Assembly (NCBI GenBank): GCA_905250125.1
Contig: CAJNOL010000127.1
Location: 1 to 64,000 of the forward strand
DNA from: Rotaria sordida
Taxonomy: Eukaryota > Rotifera > Eurotatoria > Philodinida > Philodinidae
Length of the DNA: 64,000 bases
Reading direction: 5' to 3'
The notes beneath the pieces are model-generated. The model was not told the origin of the DNA. It searched no databases and saw nothing but the letters and a program-made list of their open reading frames with translations. Below, piece by piece: positions 44,836 through 56,404 of the stretch. The translations under genes were made by a program, and so were the position numbers. Position 1 is the first letter of the stretch; each line of letters starts with the position of its first letter.

Positions 44836-46205
44836 CTCACAAACTAGATGAACTAGAATGATCTGATGAAAATTAGACTACGGTTCATAGTTTCTAGTAT
44901 ACTAGTAAAATAAACTTCAGATCAATCCATATATATCTATTTAGTTTTTATTAACGACACAATCGCAATATGCTGTTTTTTTTTGTCTTTTCAAAATTAT
45001 TCAATCATTTATTTTTGCAAGCTGTTGCATGCCTGTTCTAAATTGAAATTTTCCTTATGACACATGATTCAATAGAAGAAATTGCACTCTACATAAGGAG
45101 CACTTTTTATTATTGTTTTTCTTTGAGTATAAGTCAAAAAACAATGTTTTTTTTTAATATATCTCGAAAATTTTGTACAAAAAGGCGACAAAAGATACTT
45201 TTTCATATGATGTTTAAACAATTTGATTGTTCAATATATCACTAACAAGAGTACTACAAATAGCATGAATTATTGTATGGTCTCATTCACACATTGAAGT
45301 AGATATAAAAAATTGTTTCGATAGCATGGATTTGTAAGGAACCTTTTTCTGTATAGAACTTCTTAAGTTATATAATTTTGTTAAATTATCAATAGCAGGA
45401 ATAAAAATCTTACGATAGTCTCAGCAACAGTCCAAGTGGATATCTCATTGAATATATAGCTAGTTTTCACGTGCTGCATCTATGTAAATAGAGAATGAAA
45501 TTTACAACAACGCGCTATGTTAATTATCATTTGACACATCTTTGTTTGATGAAATACATGCTCAGTCTGTTGTTGAGACTACGGTAAGGTTTTTATTCCT
45601 GCTATTGATAATTTAACAAAATTATATAACTTAAGAAGTTCTGTATGACAACCGAGTCCCTAAAAATCAACGCTTTTAAAACAATTTTTTATATCTTCTT
45701 CAATGTGTGAATGAGACTGTAGAATAAAGTCTATCTGTGATTAGTCTATATATAGGAAAATGACTAACACGATATTCCAACATATTATAATCATATTAAA
45801 AAAAAGTAGCAAAAGCCACTTTTTGTTCAAAATTTTTGAGATAGGTTAGAAAAATCATTGTTTTATGACCTATACTCAAAGAAACGCTAAAATAAAACGT
45901 GCTCGTTATATAGAGTACAAATTCTTCTATTGAATCATGTGTCATAAAGAAAATTTCAACTTAGAACAGGCATGCAACAGCTTGCAAAAATAAGTAGTTG
46001 GATAATTTTGAAAAAAAAAAACAGCATTTTACAATTGTATCGTTAATAATAACTAAATAGATCTATGGATTGATCTGAAGTTTTTTTTACTAGTATACTA
46101 GAGACTATAACTTGTAATCCGATAAAAATCAGATGCATCTAGCTCATCTAGTTTATGAGCTATAGATAAAATAAAATAATCTACTGATTCAATAATTTTG
46201 ACAGC
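44836..46205. mobile_element. Giant foldback element (about 1.4 kb)
   Basis: The left arm (44836 to about 45440) and right arm (about 45590-46165) are inverted copies of about 600 bp each. GCAAGCTGTTGCATGCCTGT (45019) recurs exactly inverted at 45964-45983, TTATGACACATGATTCAATA (45056) at 45932-45951, and the block from CTTCTTAAGTTATATAATTT to AGCAGGAATAAAAA (45359-45407) at 45590-45640. The loop is about 150 bp. The right outer end reads, inverted, TAGTGGCTGTCAAAATTATT, like a Tc1/mariner end. No transposase ORF. Confidence 0.75.
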
Positions 46206-49200
46206 CACTATATACATATTTGTACGTCATTGAACTGTCAATTCCATCATACTGATCTTATTTAATCAGTGCTGTTCATGAACGTTACGACATGCAATCA
46301 CCTTAAGTCATACTGACTAGATGATCCATATTAGCCATATTTATAATACGATCATTCAAACTGTACTCGCTAGAAAGTTATATAGACCATAGTTGTTACG
46401 TCACCATTCACATCTTATTTATCACTAGATCATTTTAATCATGCTACAGATAGACGGCCACAGGTGAATTTCTGTCTCTAGATGCTATCGTTACAGCCTA
46501 GGAAAAAGATCTAGTTTTAAATGAAAATATGTTCCTTGCTTATGTAATATTACATTGGAATTTATGCTACAGAATTCAAACGCATTTTTTTTAATAATAA
46601 ATATTGGTCTCCTGGCATTACTGTTAAATCGCACTGGAGTAAGCTATTCAATTTCGCAGTAAGAAATCATTTGCAACATTATTTAATATGGTAAACATGA
46701 ATATAATCTCTTCACAAAGTATTACATGTCAAGATAAATATTTAATACAGGGTCGAAGATAAGCACATTTGTACCAAACTCTTCATCACTCCTTATACTA
46801 CTACTACTAAAGCGTTTTTTATCATTTGAAACTTAACGAAAGATAAATTTCTTTCTTTTATTTGATATACATCTGTGAATAGTTCGATTACAATCTGTAC
46901 TTAACTTCGTATTAAATTTAAAATATCAACGAAAATAAATTTTTATAAATGTATTTTCATTCATTCGTATAGACGTTAATTCAGATTTTAAGATCTTCAA
47001 TATAGGAAAACAATTATATCTTTTTTGTTATCGGCCATTTTTGAGCACAAAGGTCAGACATAGTTAGAAGGTAGGAAGAAGAAATACTTTTAAAAAAAAG
47101 TTACAAACTTAAAATATTTGTTAATTGTTTTGATTTCGTCAAATTGCACTCCATACTTCTTCTAATATTCAATTGTAACATTTGATGCTTCAGATTGCAG
47201 AAGAAACTGTATTCATATCTATGTCTTTTTGTATTCGCATTAATATTGTTAGTCAACAAGAGAAGACATACTACATGGAAAAATCAAAACATTTTTTACA
47301 TTAGATATTATGAACTAGTTTTTTATGTAAATACACGTTCCGTTCTTCGATCACTTACATCTTTTGGCTCGTTGTTCATGTTTCAAATAAAATGTATTTA
47401 TATTTAATTATTGAATTATAACGGCATTGCAGATGATATTAAAGCTATCTCTCAATACTTTTTTGAAAGTGATATGGTAGTAGATCGATCATATTCTGGA
47501 AGCACTATAGTTGTAATAAATTTAAAAAGTTGATGAGATTCATGTTGTTTTTAAAAGTATACTTGATATTATGTGTTTGGGCTATTGTAAAAGTTCATTT
47601 ACAAGCTCATAGAATTATGAGAGAGCTTAGTGAATGTTACAATAAAATAAAACTTTTTGTCATATGAGGATTCAAATAAATAATTCAATTCGATGAATTC
47701 TACATTCATTGAACTTAACATCACTTGAGTTTTTCTTACATAGAAATATATAAAATACAATATTTGCAATATGTTTACTTAACAGATAGGTTCAATTGAT
47801 AATAAGAATCAATCAAGAAAACAAAATGATTTCAAAAGAAACTTTATGTAATATTTGTTTTTTTCAAATATTTGAAACCATTGTACTTTTGTGTTTCAAT
47901 TCTTTGAGATTAGTTTGAATAGATATTATAGATGAAGTTATATGAAATAAAACTTTAAGGATCATTGAATGAAATTATAAAAAAGCTGAAGTACATCACT
48001 TGAGCTATGGGAGAAACAATTTCTGTTTTTTTTTCTTGTGTGTATATCTTTGGAACTCGCTCTACTACTTTCAAGTGTTTCAAAAAAAAAATGCATAAAT
48101 TGAAATAAGTATCAAATTGATATTATTTCTTTTTCATCAATAATTTTGATTGTTAATGTGTATGTTCTAAAAATTAGTGTAAGTTATTTCGTGATAATTC
48201 GTTTAACGAAATCTATTTTCTAAGAATGAAAAGTCTCACTTAATAGATAATTATCATAACACACGAAAGAATAATATGATTTGTACGATCTACAATAAAG
48301 AAAAAGTCGGCGCTATTTATTTCATGTCTTATTATTAAATTATATAATTTTGATTCTCATATAACAAAAAAAAAAACTATCGGCATATACTTTGAATAAC
48401 TTAATGATAAAATCGACGATTGTCAAAACGAACAACGATGTCAAATTAGTAACACTAGAAAAAGACATTATTGACGGACAATATATTACCATATCTATGA
48501 TATAAAATGATATATAAAATGATTAAATGTTGCTTCAAAATCATTGATTATTATTGTTATTATTATTATTTGTTTAGCTAGACGATTTGGTCTTATTTCA
48601 CTCAATAGTTGACATTTTAAGTTATATTATTTACTTTTATCTATCAGCTCACGACATTTTATCATTGTTCACAAAGACTAGTTTATAAATGATGATATTC
48701 GAAAGTCCTTGAGTCAGACATTCAACTTTTGATACTTAATTAAATTTCGACGATATTTGAAGTGTGAAAAAATTCAATTAGTTTTTATTTTATTCATCGT
48801 ATAAATTGTATTCGACAGTATTTTCGTAAATATCCTGTTGTTCACTATTATACTTTCAACTTATTTTTTATCGACATATCTTCATTTGATTACCGAACCG
48901 ATACCTATATACAGAGTAGATCATAAATAACACTAGAATAAAAAAAAATGAAATATCTCTGCTTTAGTTTTATCAAATGGATTGATTTTTCTAGTTAGTA
49001 GTAGAAGTTTATTCAAAGTTTTTTTTTGTCATACAGATAAGGTAAGTAAATAGTACTATTAAATATTTTTGTTGGTATTATGAAAGTAATTTTACTTGTT
49101 ATTAAGTAAGAAAAATACATGTGTAATATTTCATAGATGATTTTCAGTAATCATCTAAGAGAAAAATAAGAAGAAATCAAAACGAACTTTATTAATGATG

Positions 49201-49433
49201 CTGAATCAGTTAATTTAAAAGTCAACGACTACAACATGTTGAATTTGCAAACATGGAACATTGGTTTTTTTGCAAGAAAGTTGGTCTTTTTTTTTTTGTC
49301 CAAAAGATCTATTCGTATGAAAAACTTTGAATAGGTTGGTACTACTAACCAAAAAATTAGTTCACCAATCGAGCGAACTGAAGCGGAGATATTTCAATTT
49401 TGTATTGTAGTACTATTTATAGCTCAACTTGTA
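46206..49433. other. Gene-poor interval between foldback elements
   Basis: AT-rich with no coding signal I can support. An ORF of 70 codons at 47195-47407 is hydrophobic and unrelated to known families. Confidence 0.4.
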
Positions 49434-49435
49434 TA

Positions 49436-50129
49436 CAGTGAGTACCAAAATTATTCAACAAGGTTTATTTTCAATTTTTTGTTTCTGCTATCGTAAGGGC
49501 TAAAAAGATTCCAAATAGTAATTTGAGTAGAGAAAACTATATTCGAAAAGAATATGAGGAAATAAAAACTATTATCATATTTTCAACGATGAATACTCCA
49601 GAAAATCGACGTCCGAGTTTTTCAGCACCTAGGACGCATCAGTATAATTTTATTTAGACTGCATAGAACGCTAGAATAAATTATTCTCTAAAAAATAAGA
49701 CATCTCCGAGTTCTTTGTGATATATTTTTAGCCGGTATACAGTAATATGATTGAAGGTTAAAAGATGGCTTTTTTTTATAGGAAATAGTAAAAAAAAGCA
49801 ACTTTAGAAATTTCCGCTAAATTGCTGTATCTCAGCTAAAAAAAACATTGCAGAAAACTCGGAGAGATCTCATTTTGTAAAGAATAGTTTACTCTATCGT
49901 TCTATGTAGTGTAAACAATATTATATTTACGCGCTCTAGGTGCTAAAAAACTAGGATTTTGATTGTCTAGAGTCTCTGTCTTTGAGAACTTGCTCATAAT
50001 TTTTATTTCATTATATTTCTGTTCGAAACAAGTTTTTCTACTCGAATCACTATTTGAATTCTTTCTAAGACTTACGCCAACGGAAATAAATTGTAAATAA
50101 ATCTTGTTGAATAATTTTGACATCCATTG
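49436..50129. mobile_element. Foldback element with Tc1/mariner-like ends and TA duplication
   Basis: Left end CAGTGAGTACCAAAATTATT; right end, inverted, CAATGGATGTCAAAATTATT. Both continue TCAACAAG and are bounded by TA (49434-49435, 50130-50131). The arms are inverted along their whole length: CTCCGAGTTCTTTG (49693) pairs with inverted CTCCGAGTTTTCTG near 49850, and TTTTTCAGCACCTAGGACGC (49619) with TTTTTTAGCACCTAGAGCGC near 49925. Words such as 'AGAAA-TTGTTTC' and 'TTCAAATAGTGATT' relate it to the KMT5B intron element. Confidence 0.75.
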
Positions 50130-50307
50130 TATATTCACACAAAAATGAATGAAGATGCTGATCATTATGTCAACAAATTCTTGATTCATCCGACATTTAT
50201 ATCCAATTATTTTTATAAATTATCCTACTACTAACATATTTCTAGGATGTAATTTCATATTGTTGATCGTGACAGAAGTATCTATTTACTGTTGAAGAAA
50301 TAATGTA

Positions 50308-50350
<43 letters not shown>

Positions 50351-51953
50351 TAACCATTATTTATCTAATAGAACAATATCGTGTCCTATGCTTCAGATAT
50401 TTTCATTATATGCATCAAAAACGCATCTGTGTAAAAAGAAATACTCAAGTAGAATGTTTTAAAATAAGTGACTGAATATTTCGATTATCAAGATAAACAT
50501 ACTCCGTTTTTTTTATCAAAATTTACCAAATCACTATTAATCCAAACTTAATACATATGACATTTATTTCTTTTTTTTTTTTTTTGTGTTAAATAATTTG
50601 AAATACTAAGAATGATTCACAACCATATAATTTCACTAGTCATATATCAAGACTTGTTATTTTCTTATTAAATGTTTCAATGAATAAGGCGAACAAAGAA
50701 GTTCATTTTTTTTTTCATTTCAACCAAATAATTTGATTTTTCTATTTCTTCAAATGTCAATATCAAAATCTATGAGATGAAGGAGAATAGAAGTTGAAAC
50801 TATTGTCACATCAAATATCTACATGTAAACTTGTCCTGCTCAATTATTGATCGATTGCGAAACAAACTTTGAAAGAAAGAACAATTGACCTTGCTCGTAA
50901 CACACTACAACTTTCAAGGTCAAAGCCCACATACGACTGCATAATTTTATTTATTACGATCTTTGGTAAAGAACGGAAAGGTAACAAGAGAAAGAAGGAG
51001 AATAAGAGAAAAAAAAATCGGAGACTTTCTTAGTTGATCCTTTGTATTCTCTTTAACGGGCTTCAACGCAAATGTGTGAGTGTGCCACAGTCATATATAT
51101 ATATATATATATATAAACTTTTTTTTTTCAACTGCAACATGGAAAGTTGAAGGAGGAAAAAAAACAGAACAGAATCAAGACAAAAAGAAATAAAAAGAAA
51201 AAAGAACCTAGGGAAGAGTTTTGAAAAGAATGCATGCTCTTATGCATGTGTCTTTAAAAGAAAAACGGCAATGACATGACCCTGAAAGATGGGTTGGTCC
51301 CGTTGTTGCATAGTGATTACGAAACTAGCTGACGTTAGTCAGCAGTAAGAGTCACTGTCATCAGTTCTTTTTCTTCCCTTCAATTTTTTTTACGACTCAT
51401 GTTTTTTTTTCTATGTCATACAATCACATATATATATATTTCGCATATAGTAAGGTAAACATGTTATTCATCAGAAAGAAGTCGAGAGTCACAACAACAA
51501 AAAAAAGGAAAGAATTCGAGTGTCACCTACCAATAGATCTTAAACATTATGAATTGATTAAGTAGATTTTTTTTTTCTTTCAATAAATATTATTGAGAAA
51601 AAATCAAAAAATATTGTTTTTCTTTGTCTTGCCTTTTGAGTGATGAAAACACAAAATTATGCGACCAGAACAGCAGTAACGAAAGCAACAACAACAACAA
51701 CAATATTACATTATAACATTTTTGTTCCTATTTTGGGTATACATAAGCTTATGTGCACGAGAAATCGATTAACCTTAAACATTAGTTGATATGAAAAAAA
51801 GACGGTAACAAAAATATTGAATATTGATAAAATTTTTGAAAGACAGAAAAAGAAAACATTTAATCATCAGATTATTAAGTTTATAATTTTAATTTATTTT
51901 TACTTGTTTAGATTTATTTAAAATATTATTGAACACATATATTTATAAATTAA
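50130..51953. other. Upstream region of the RVxF gene
   Basis: Contains compound microsatellites (TC)n(AT)n at 50306-50351 and (AT)n at 51093-51114. It ends in TTTTTACTTGTTTAG 42 bases before the ATG, a possible 5' UTR acceptor. No gene seen. Confidence 0.4.
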
Positions 51954-53621
51954 ATGGTAACAGCTAATTTAAATCACGAACAGCGACCATCATCAGGTGC
52001 TGATAATGAAGATGACGAAAATAACGATCGACAAAATCAAACACATCTTGTAAGCTTCTCATGTTGTTTTGTTTTGTATTTTTTCATTTTTATATTTAAA
52101 TGGAAAAATGCGTCAGATAGAAAATGATTCATTCTGTTCGATAAACTTCCAAGTTTAATCATAGATTTTTTTCTTCTTAATCTTAAATAGGATCGTTTAT
52201 ATTTGGAAAATTCTCAATATCCTCATTCTCATCATCATCATCATCATCATCATCAATATCCACAACGTACACTTTCATCGTCGAATTTACGTGATATAAA
52301 TATGGCATTAAATACTGTTCCTGTCTATCGTCATGGACGTAAATTTTATGTTTCTATTGAAGAATTTGAACGTATGCGTATAGAAGAACGACGACATCGT
52401 CGTACACTTATGCAAAAATCTCAAAATTTACCTATAACAAAATCTCATCAAACAAATTTATTACCACCATCAACACCTTTATATAATCCTGTTAATCGAA
52501 GTACTTCACATTCACATGACCATAGATATGGTATACTTAGAACACCTTATTTATCTACTAATTCAATAATAAATAATCATAATAATAATAATAATCATTT
52601 ACATGAATCAACTAGACAATCTCGTTCAACATTTAGACATTATGATGAACGAGATGATTTATCATCAATTACATTAAGATTACCAATGAAATTATCAACA
52701 ACTACTATTCGTTCAAATTCATCGGATAAAATACTCGATCGTCGAAGAACTCCACAATCACCAATATCATCTTATAGTGATTCTATTCCTGATGATTATG
52801 ATTTAAAACGTTCATTTTCAGCTGAATTAGTACAACCATCACAAACTCAATTACAGCAACCACAAGTATTACCTCGTCGAATAGTTCCACCTAAAACTTC
52901 TGATTTTGCTATGTCTACTGTACCATCATTTCCAATGACACCTACTGATCAAACATATAATCAATCAAATGCATCAAAATTAACAAGTTATTTTACTCGA
53001 ATACAACCATCAACATTAAATCCTTCAATAAAATTACCTACAACAGATTTTACTGGAACAAATTCAATGTATGAAAATGATATTCAAGATTCAAATCAAA
53101 TTTATTCTGTTCCTGCTTCTTCAAATCGACGTACTGAAAGTCATGGTTTAGCATCTGTATTAACACGATCACCATCAAATAATAGTAATAATGAATATTA
53201 TTCTCGAAATGTAACAGGTGAATCATTTTCTGATGATAATTCATCATCACCATCAACATTAATTCAACGACGAAATACAAATAATAATCGTTATCATCGA
53301 GCTCAACTTGTTGTTGAAACTGATGATGATTATAGACAACAAGGTGATGCATGGACTCGTTCAACTGCACGAAGTCAATCAAGTGATCGTTTAATAGAAA
53401 AAAAACGTGTTCGTTTTGCTGATATGGAAGGTTTGACATTAGAAACTGTCTCTGATGTTGAACAAAAACGATTACCTATGAATAATCGTTTAGTTAATAA
53501 ACGATCATATATTTCACCAACAAATAATCTTCGAGGACAAGAACAATCTTTTCATAATTCATTTTATCAAACAAATACTAGAGCTAATAATTGTGGAAGT
53601 AAACTTGCGACCGACGTTTAA
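51954..53621 (+). CDS. Unrecognised disordered protein with PP1-docking RVxF motif
   Basis: Two exons (51954-52049, 52191-53621) give 508 aa. An acidic start is followed by an eight-His run (HSHHHHHHHHQYP). Then comes the ordered-looking segment VPVYRHGRKFYVSIEEFERM with a basic helix (RIEERRHRRTLMQ), then long Ser/Thr/Asn-rich disorder. Near residue 435 the sequence KKRVRFADMEGLTLETVSD contains an RVxF-type docking site (RVRF) for protein phosphatase 1 in the same 'RVxFAD-x-xGL' context as PPP1R3 glycogen-targeting subunits. No carbohydrate-binding (CBM21) domain follows. A PP1 regulator is plausible but unproven. It converges on the membrane-protein gene, whose stop is 264 bp away. Confidence 0.7.
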
Positions 53622-53885
53622 TTTTTGTTTTGCACGTACATGTTGTTTTCTTTTTTTTTGTGTGTGTGAGCAATTATTTTTAAATAATCAGGATGAAAAA
53701 AAACCAATTTATTAGTCTTGGTATTTATATATATTTTTGTCCACAAAAAAGACAAGAAAAAAAAAGAAAGTTCAATCGATAAAATTTGAGCAGTTAATTC
53801 AAATATTGATAATCCTACTAGATAATTTTCTTGTTTGCAATGACTAAAGAAGAATAAAGAGCAAGCATAATATAATAATTTTTGA

Positions 53886-55489
53886 TTATAAATCTGCTGC
53901 TGTTGTGTTGTCATTGGTAAAATTATTTTTTTTGCGATCTCTATGACCACGACCCTCTTGATCAGCTATTCTGCGAGGTTGAGATGAAGGTGGAGGACGA
54001 GGATTAACACTAGATGTCTTGCTAGTTGATTTAGAAACCACCACTTCATGAGAATCAGATTGCTTTTGATTGACATCTCTTGATCGCGTCTTATGTGGTC
54101 GCTTAGTAATGGGTTCTACAGTTGTATAAGGAGCAGATGATGTGGATGGTGATGGTTGTTTGTCTGCAATAGCATAATAGTTATTAGAAGAAGATTGAGT
54201 AGCATGTTTATGTGCTGTCTAGAAGAGATGTGCGGGACCAAATTTTAGTTCTAGTTTCAGTCCTGGTCATCGGAACCGGAACCAGTACTACAAGAAAAAG
54301 ATGTGCCGGCATCGGAACAATCACAAAGAAGTTATCCCAATAGGAACTAAAGATTATAGTTAAATAGTCTATGTTTTCAAGCGAATTATCTTATAAATCA
54401 TACCAATGAGAACATAATTCAAGAGAAATAATTCAAAAACATATGCTAGTTGTTGATTAAGTTAATCAGAAAAAAAATTAGTATTGAAAAGTTTTTTTTG
54501 GATGTGATACGAATAAATTTTGGAATGGTTTTCTCTAGACCAGGACCGAGATCAGACTAGATTTATTAAAACTATAGGCAGCATCACTAGAAAAGAACTT
54601 ATCGAAAGCGAAATTGCCCTGGGATCCGAAGTAAAATATTTGGCCTCGTACATCCCTTGCACTTTTTGTTCGAGTAAAACTGTGTCAGTCACTGTTCAGA
54701 TAAAAATATTCTATAATGATTTACATTATTTCATTTATTAATGATATATTTTTTAATAGTTATGACTTAACTATTAGAAATCTGTCTAAAACTGTTCCTT
54801 TTTTTTAATACATAAAATCGTAGCGAAGAATTAGAAGAATTCTTTCTTAAGATGACTATAAAAGAAAAAAACTGAAACAAATTACTTACCTCTTGTTTTA
54901 GCCTTCAGATTTTGACTACCCCTTTGATTTCCATGTTGAGTTTTCGAAAATCTATCTCTTTCATTCTTACTACTGCTCAAAATACCTGTTTCATCATCAG
55001 GGATATTACGCGAACGAGAACGTCTGAAACGTCGAAAACAGAGTAATGTCCATAAAACCTGATCATATAGAAAGACAATGTATTGATACAGGAAATATTA
55101 TTTAAAGTACTTACAATGAGTAAAAGAAAAGAGATACCAGCCAAAATGATACTTGCTAAAAAAATGCCTGTGTAGACTGATCGAGAAATGCATGCGCCAT
55201 TATTGAATAAGTTAAAGTAAGCAGGGTCTAACAAAACAAAAGTAAATTTTACAAGAAAGATGTTTAGTTACATGGACAAGGATCAGTTGTTGTTTGTGGC
55301 GATATTGATGATGGAGTGCTTAATTCTTCACTAGGTTCAGTGTCGGTGTCTGTATAAGAACATCAATAGGAAAAACAATATTCGAAAATACAAGTCAAAT
55401 CCTTCAAGTCTTATACTATTTTGAGCGATGATTGAATGTGAAAGAAGAGCCAGTAATAACAATGTCAAAAAAGTGTTACAAACAGCCAT
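53886..55489 (-). CDS. Unrecognised single-pass type I membrane protein
   Basis: Five exons (55417-55489, 55272-55349, 55115-55227, 54890-55058, 53886-54163) give 236 aa. Residues 1-23 form a signal peptide (LTLLLLALLSHSIIAQN). The short extracellular part (about 24-68) is Thr/Ser/Pro-rich with a few Cys (DPCPYPAYF, NNGACISRS). The membrane span is about 69-95 (TGIFLASIILAGISFLLLIV), followed by a basic stop-transfer FRRFRRSRSRN. The cytoplasmic tail of about 130 residues is basic and polar, with RPPPSSQPRR (possible SH3-binding). No family recognised. The spans of signal, stalk and tail suggest a small surface receptor or adaptor. Intron 4 (54164-54889) carries a repeat insertion. Confidence 0.7.
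54222..54659. mobile_element. hAT-like non-autonomous element in intron
   Basis: The left end GAAGAGATGTGCGGGACCAA and the inverted right end CAAGGGATGTACGAGGCCAA are related terminal repeats. A second inverted pair (CTAGTTTCAGTCCTGGTC at 54251 against GACCAGGACCGAGATC at 54538) lies inside. I could not find a matching 8-bp target duplication, so the exact ends are uncertain. Confidence 0.45.
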
Positions 55490-56386
55490 AATACAGGAAT
55501 AATAGATAATGTCGACAAAAAAAAATGAAGTCTTTTCAGTAGATGAGAATACGACGTTTTGTATTTGTTCGTTCGTTTCTTTTTCTTTTTCATTGAAAGA
55601 TTTCTTTTTTTTAGTCTTTACCTATAATCAACAAAACACCATTTTTCTTCGCCTACGCTCACTTAAATTACACATTCATGAAAAGTAGAGAAAATGAGAA
55701 AAAAAAAGACGATATTGAAAGCTATACAACATATATAGATACATCGTCTTTCATATTCACCTTTTCTTTACATATTCTGTGAAGTCTCCTATATTGAGAA
55801 TAAAATATCTTTTATGTAAATGTGAAGATGATGCATGAGTAAGAGTAGCATGTGATAATGAATTTTTCTTTTATCGCAAAACTCTAAACAGCAGACAATT
55901 ATTTGAAGATTGTCTGCATTGTATGATTAATTCGTAAGGAAGTCACAAATTTTTTTTTCTATATGAAATATGAAATATTTTTCATATATATATATATATT
56001 AATGTGAATCAATCTGATGAGATATCATATATATTATTAATTTGTTTATAAGGATAATGTGGTATATCATCAAAAAGACTATAATCAAACAAAAATTTCA
56101 AAAACTATCGATAATAAAGTCAATAGTGCCATTTTGACTTCGACACTTTTAATTTCGTTTATATTTCAAATGAGATTGATTAACAGATGATTCTCATTGA
56201 TTATATCTTGTATTACTTTCTCATATGTGTTCGTCACATGTTTTTGACAGACCGAATCAGTGAGATCAATCTATATTGTTAAATGTTATAAACGTTGATT
56301 TGTATGCATATTTTTTTTTCTAAATGTAATTTGCTATGGAAATATTTCTTTATAATTAATGCGATTATCAGCACAATAATAGTCAT

Positions 56387-56404
56387 GATAGTATAGTGGT
56401 TAGT
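56387..56404 (+). other. tRNA D-arm-like word
   Basis: GATAGTATAGTGGTTAGT matches the D-arm/A-box of animal tRNA-Asp/Glu genes. No anticodon arm, GGTTCRAATCC T-arm or acceptor stem follows, so this is at most a tRNA-derived remnant. Confidence 0.3.

Noticed and set aside
45057..45245. 62-codon ORF
   Set aside because: Lies inside the giant foldback arm; the other arm does not keep the frame.
53050..53439. 129-codon minus-strand ORF
   Set aside because: Antisense shadow of the RVxF gene exon 2.
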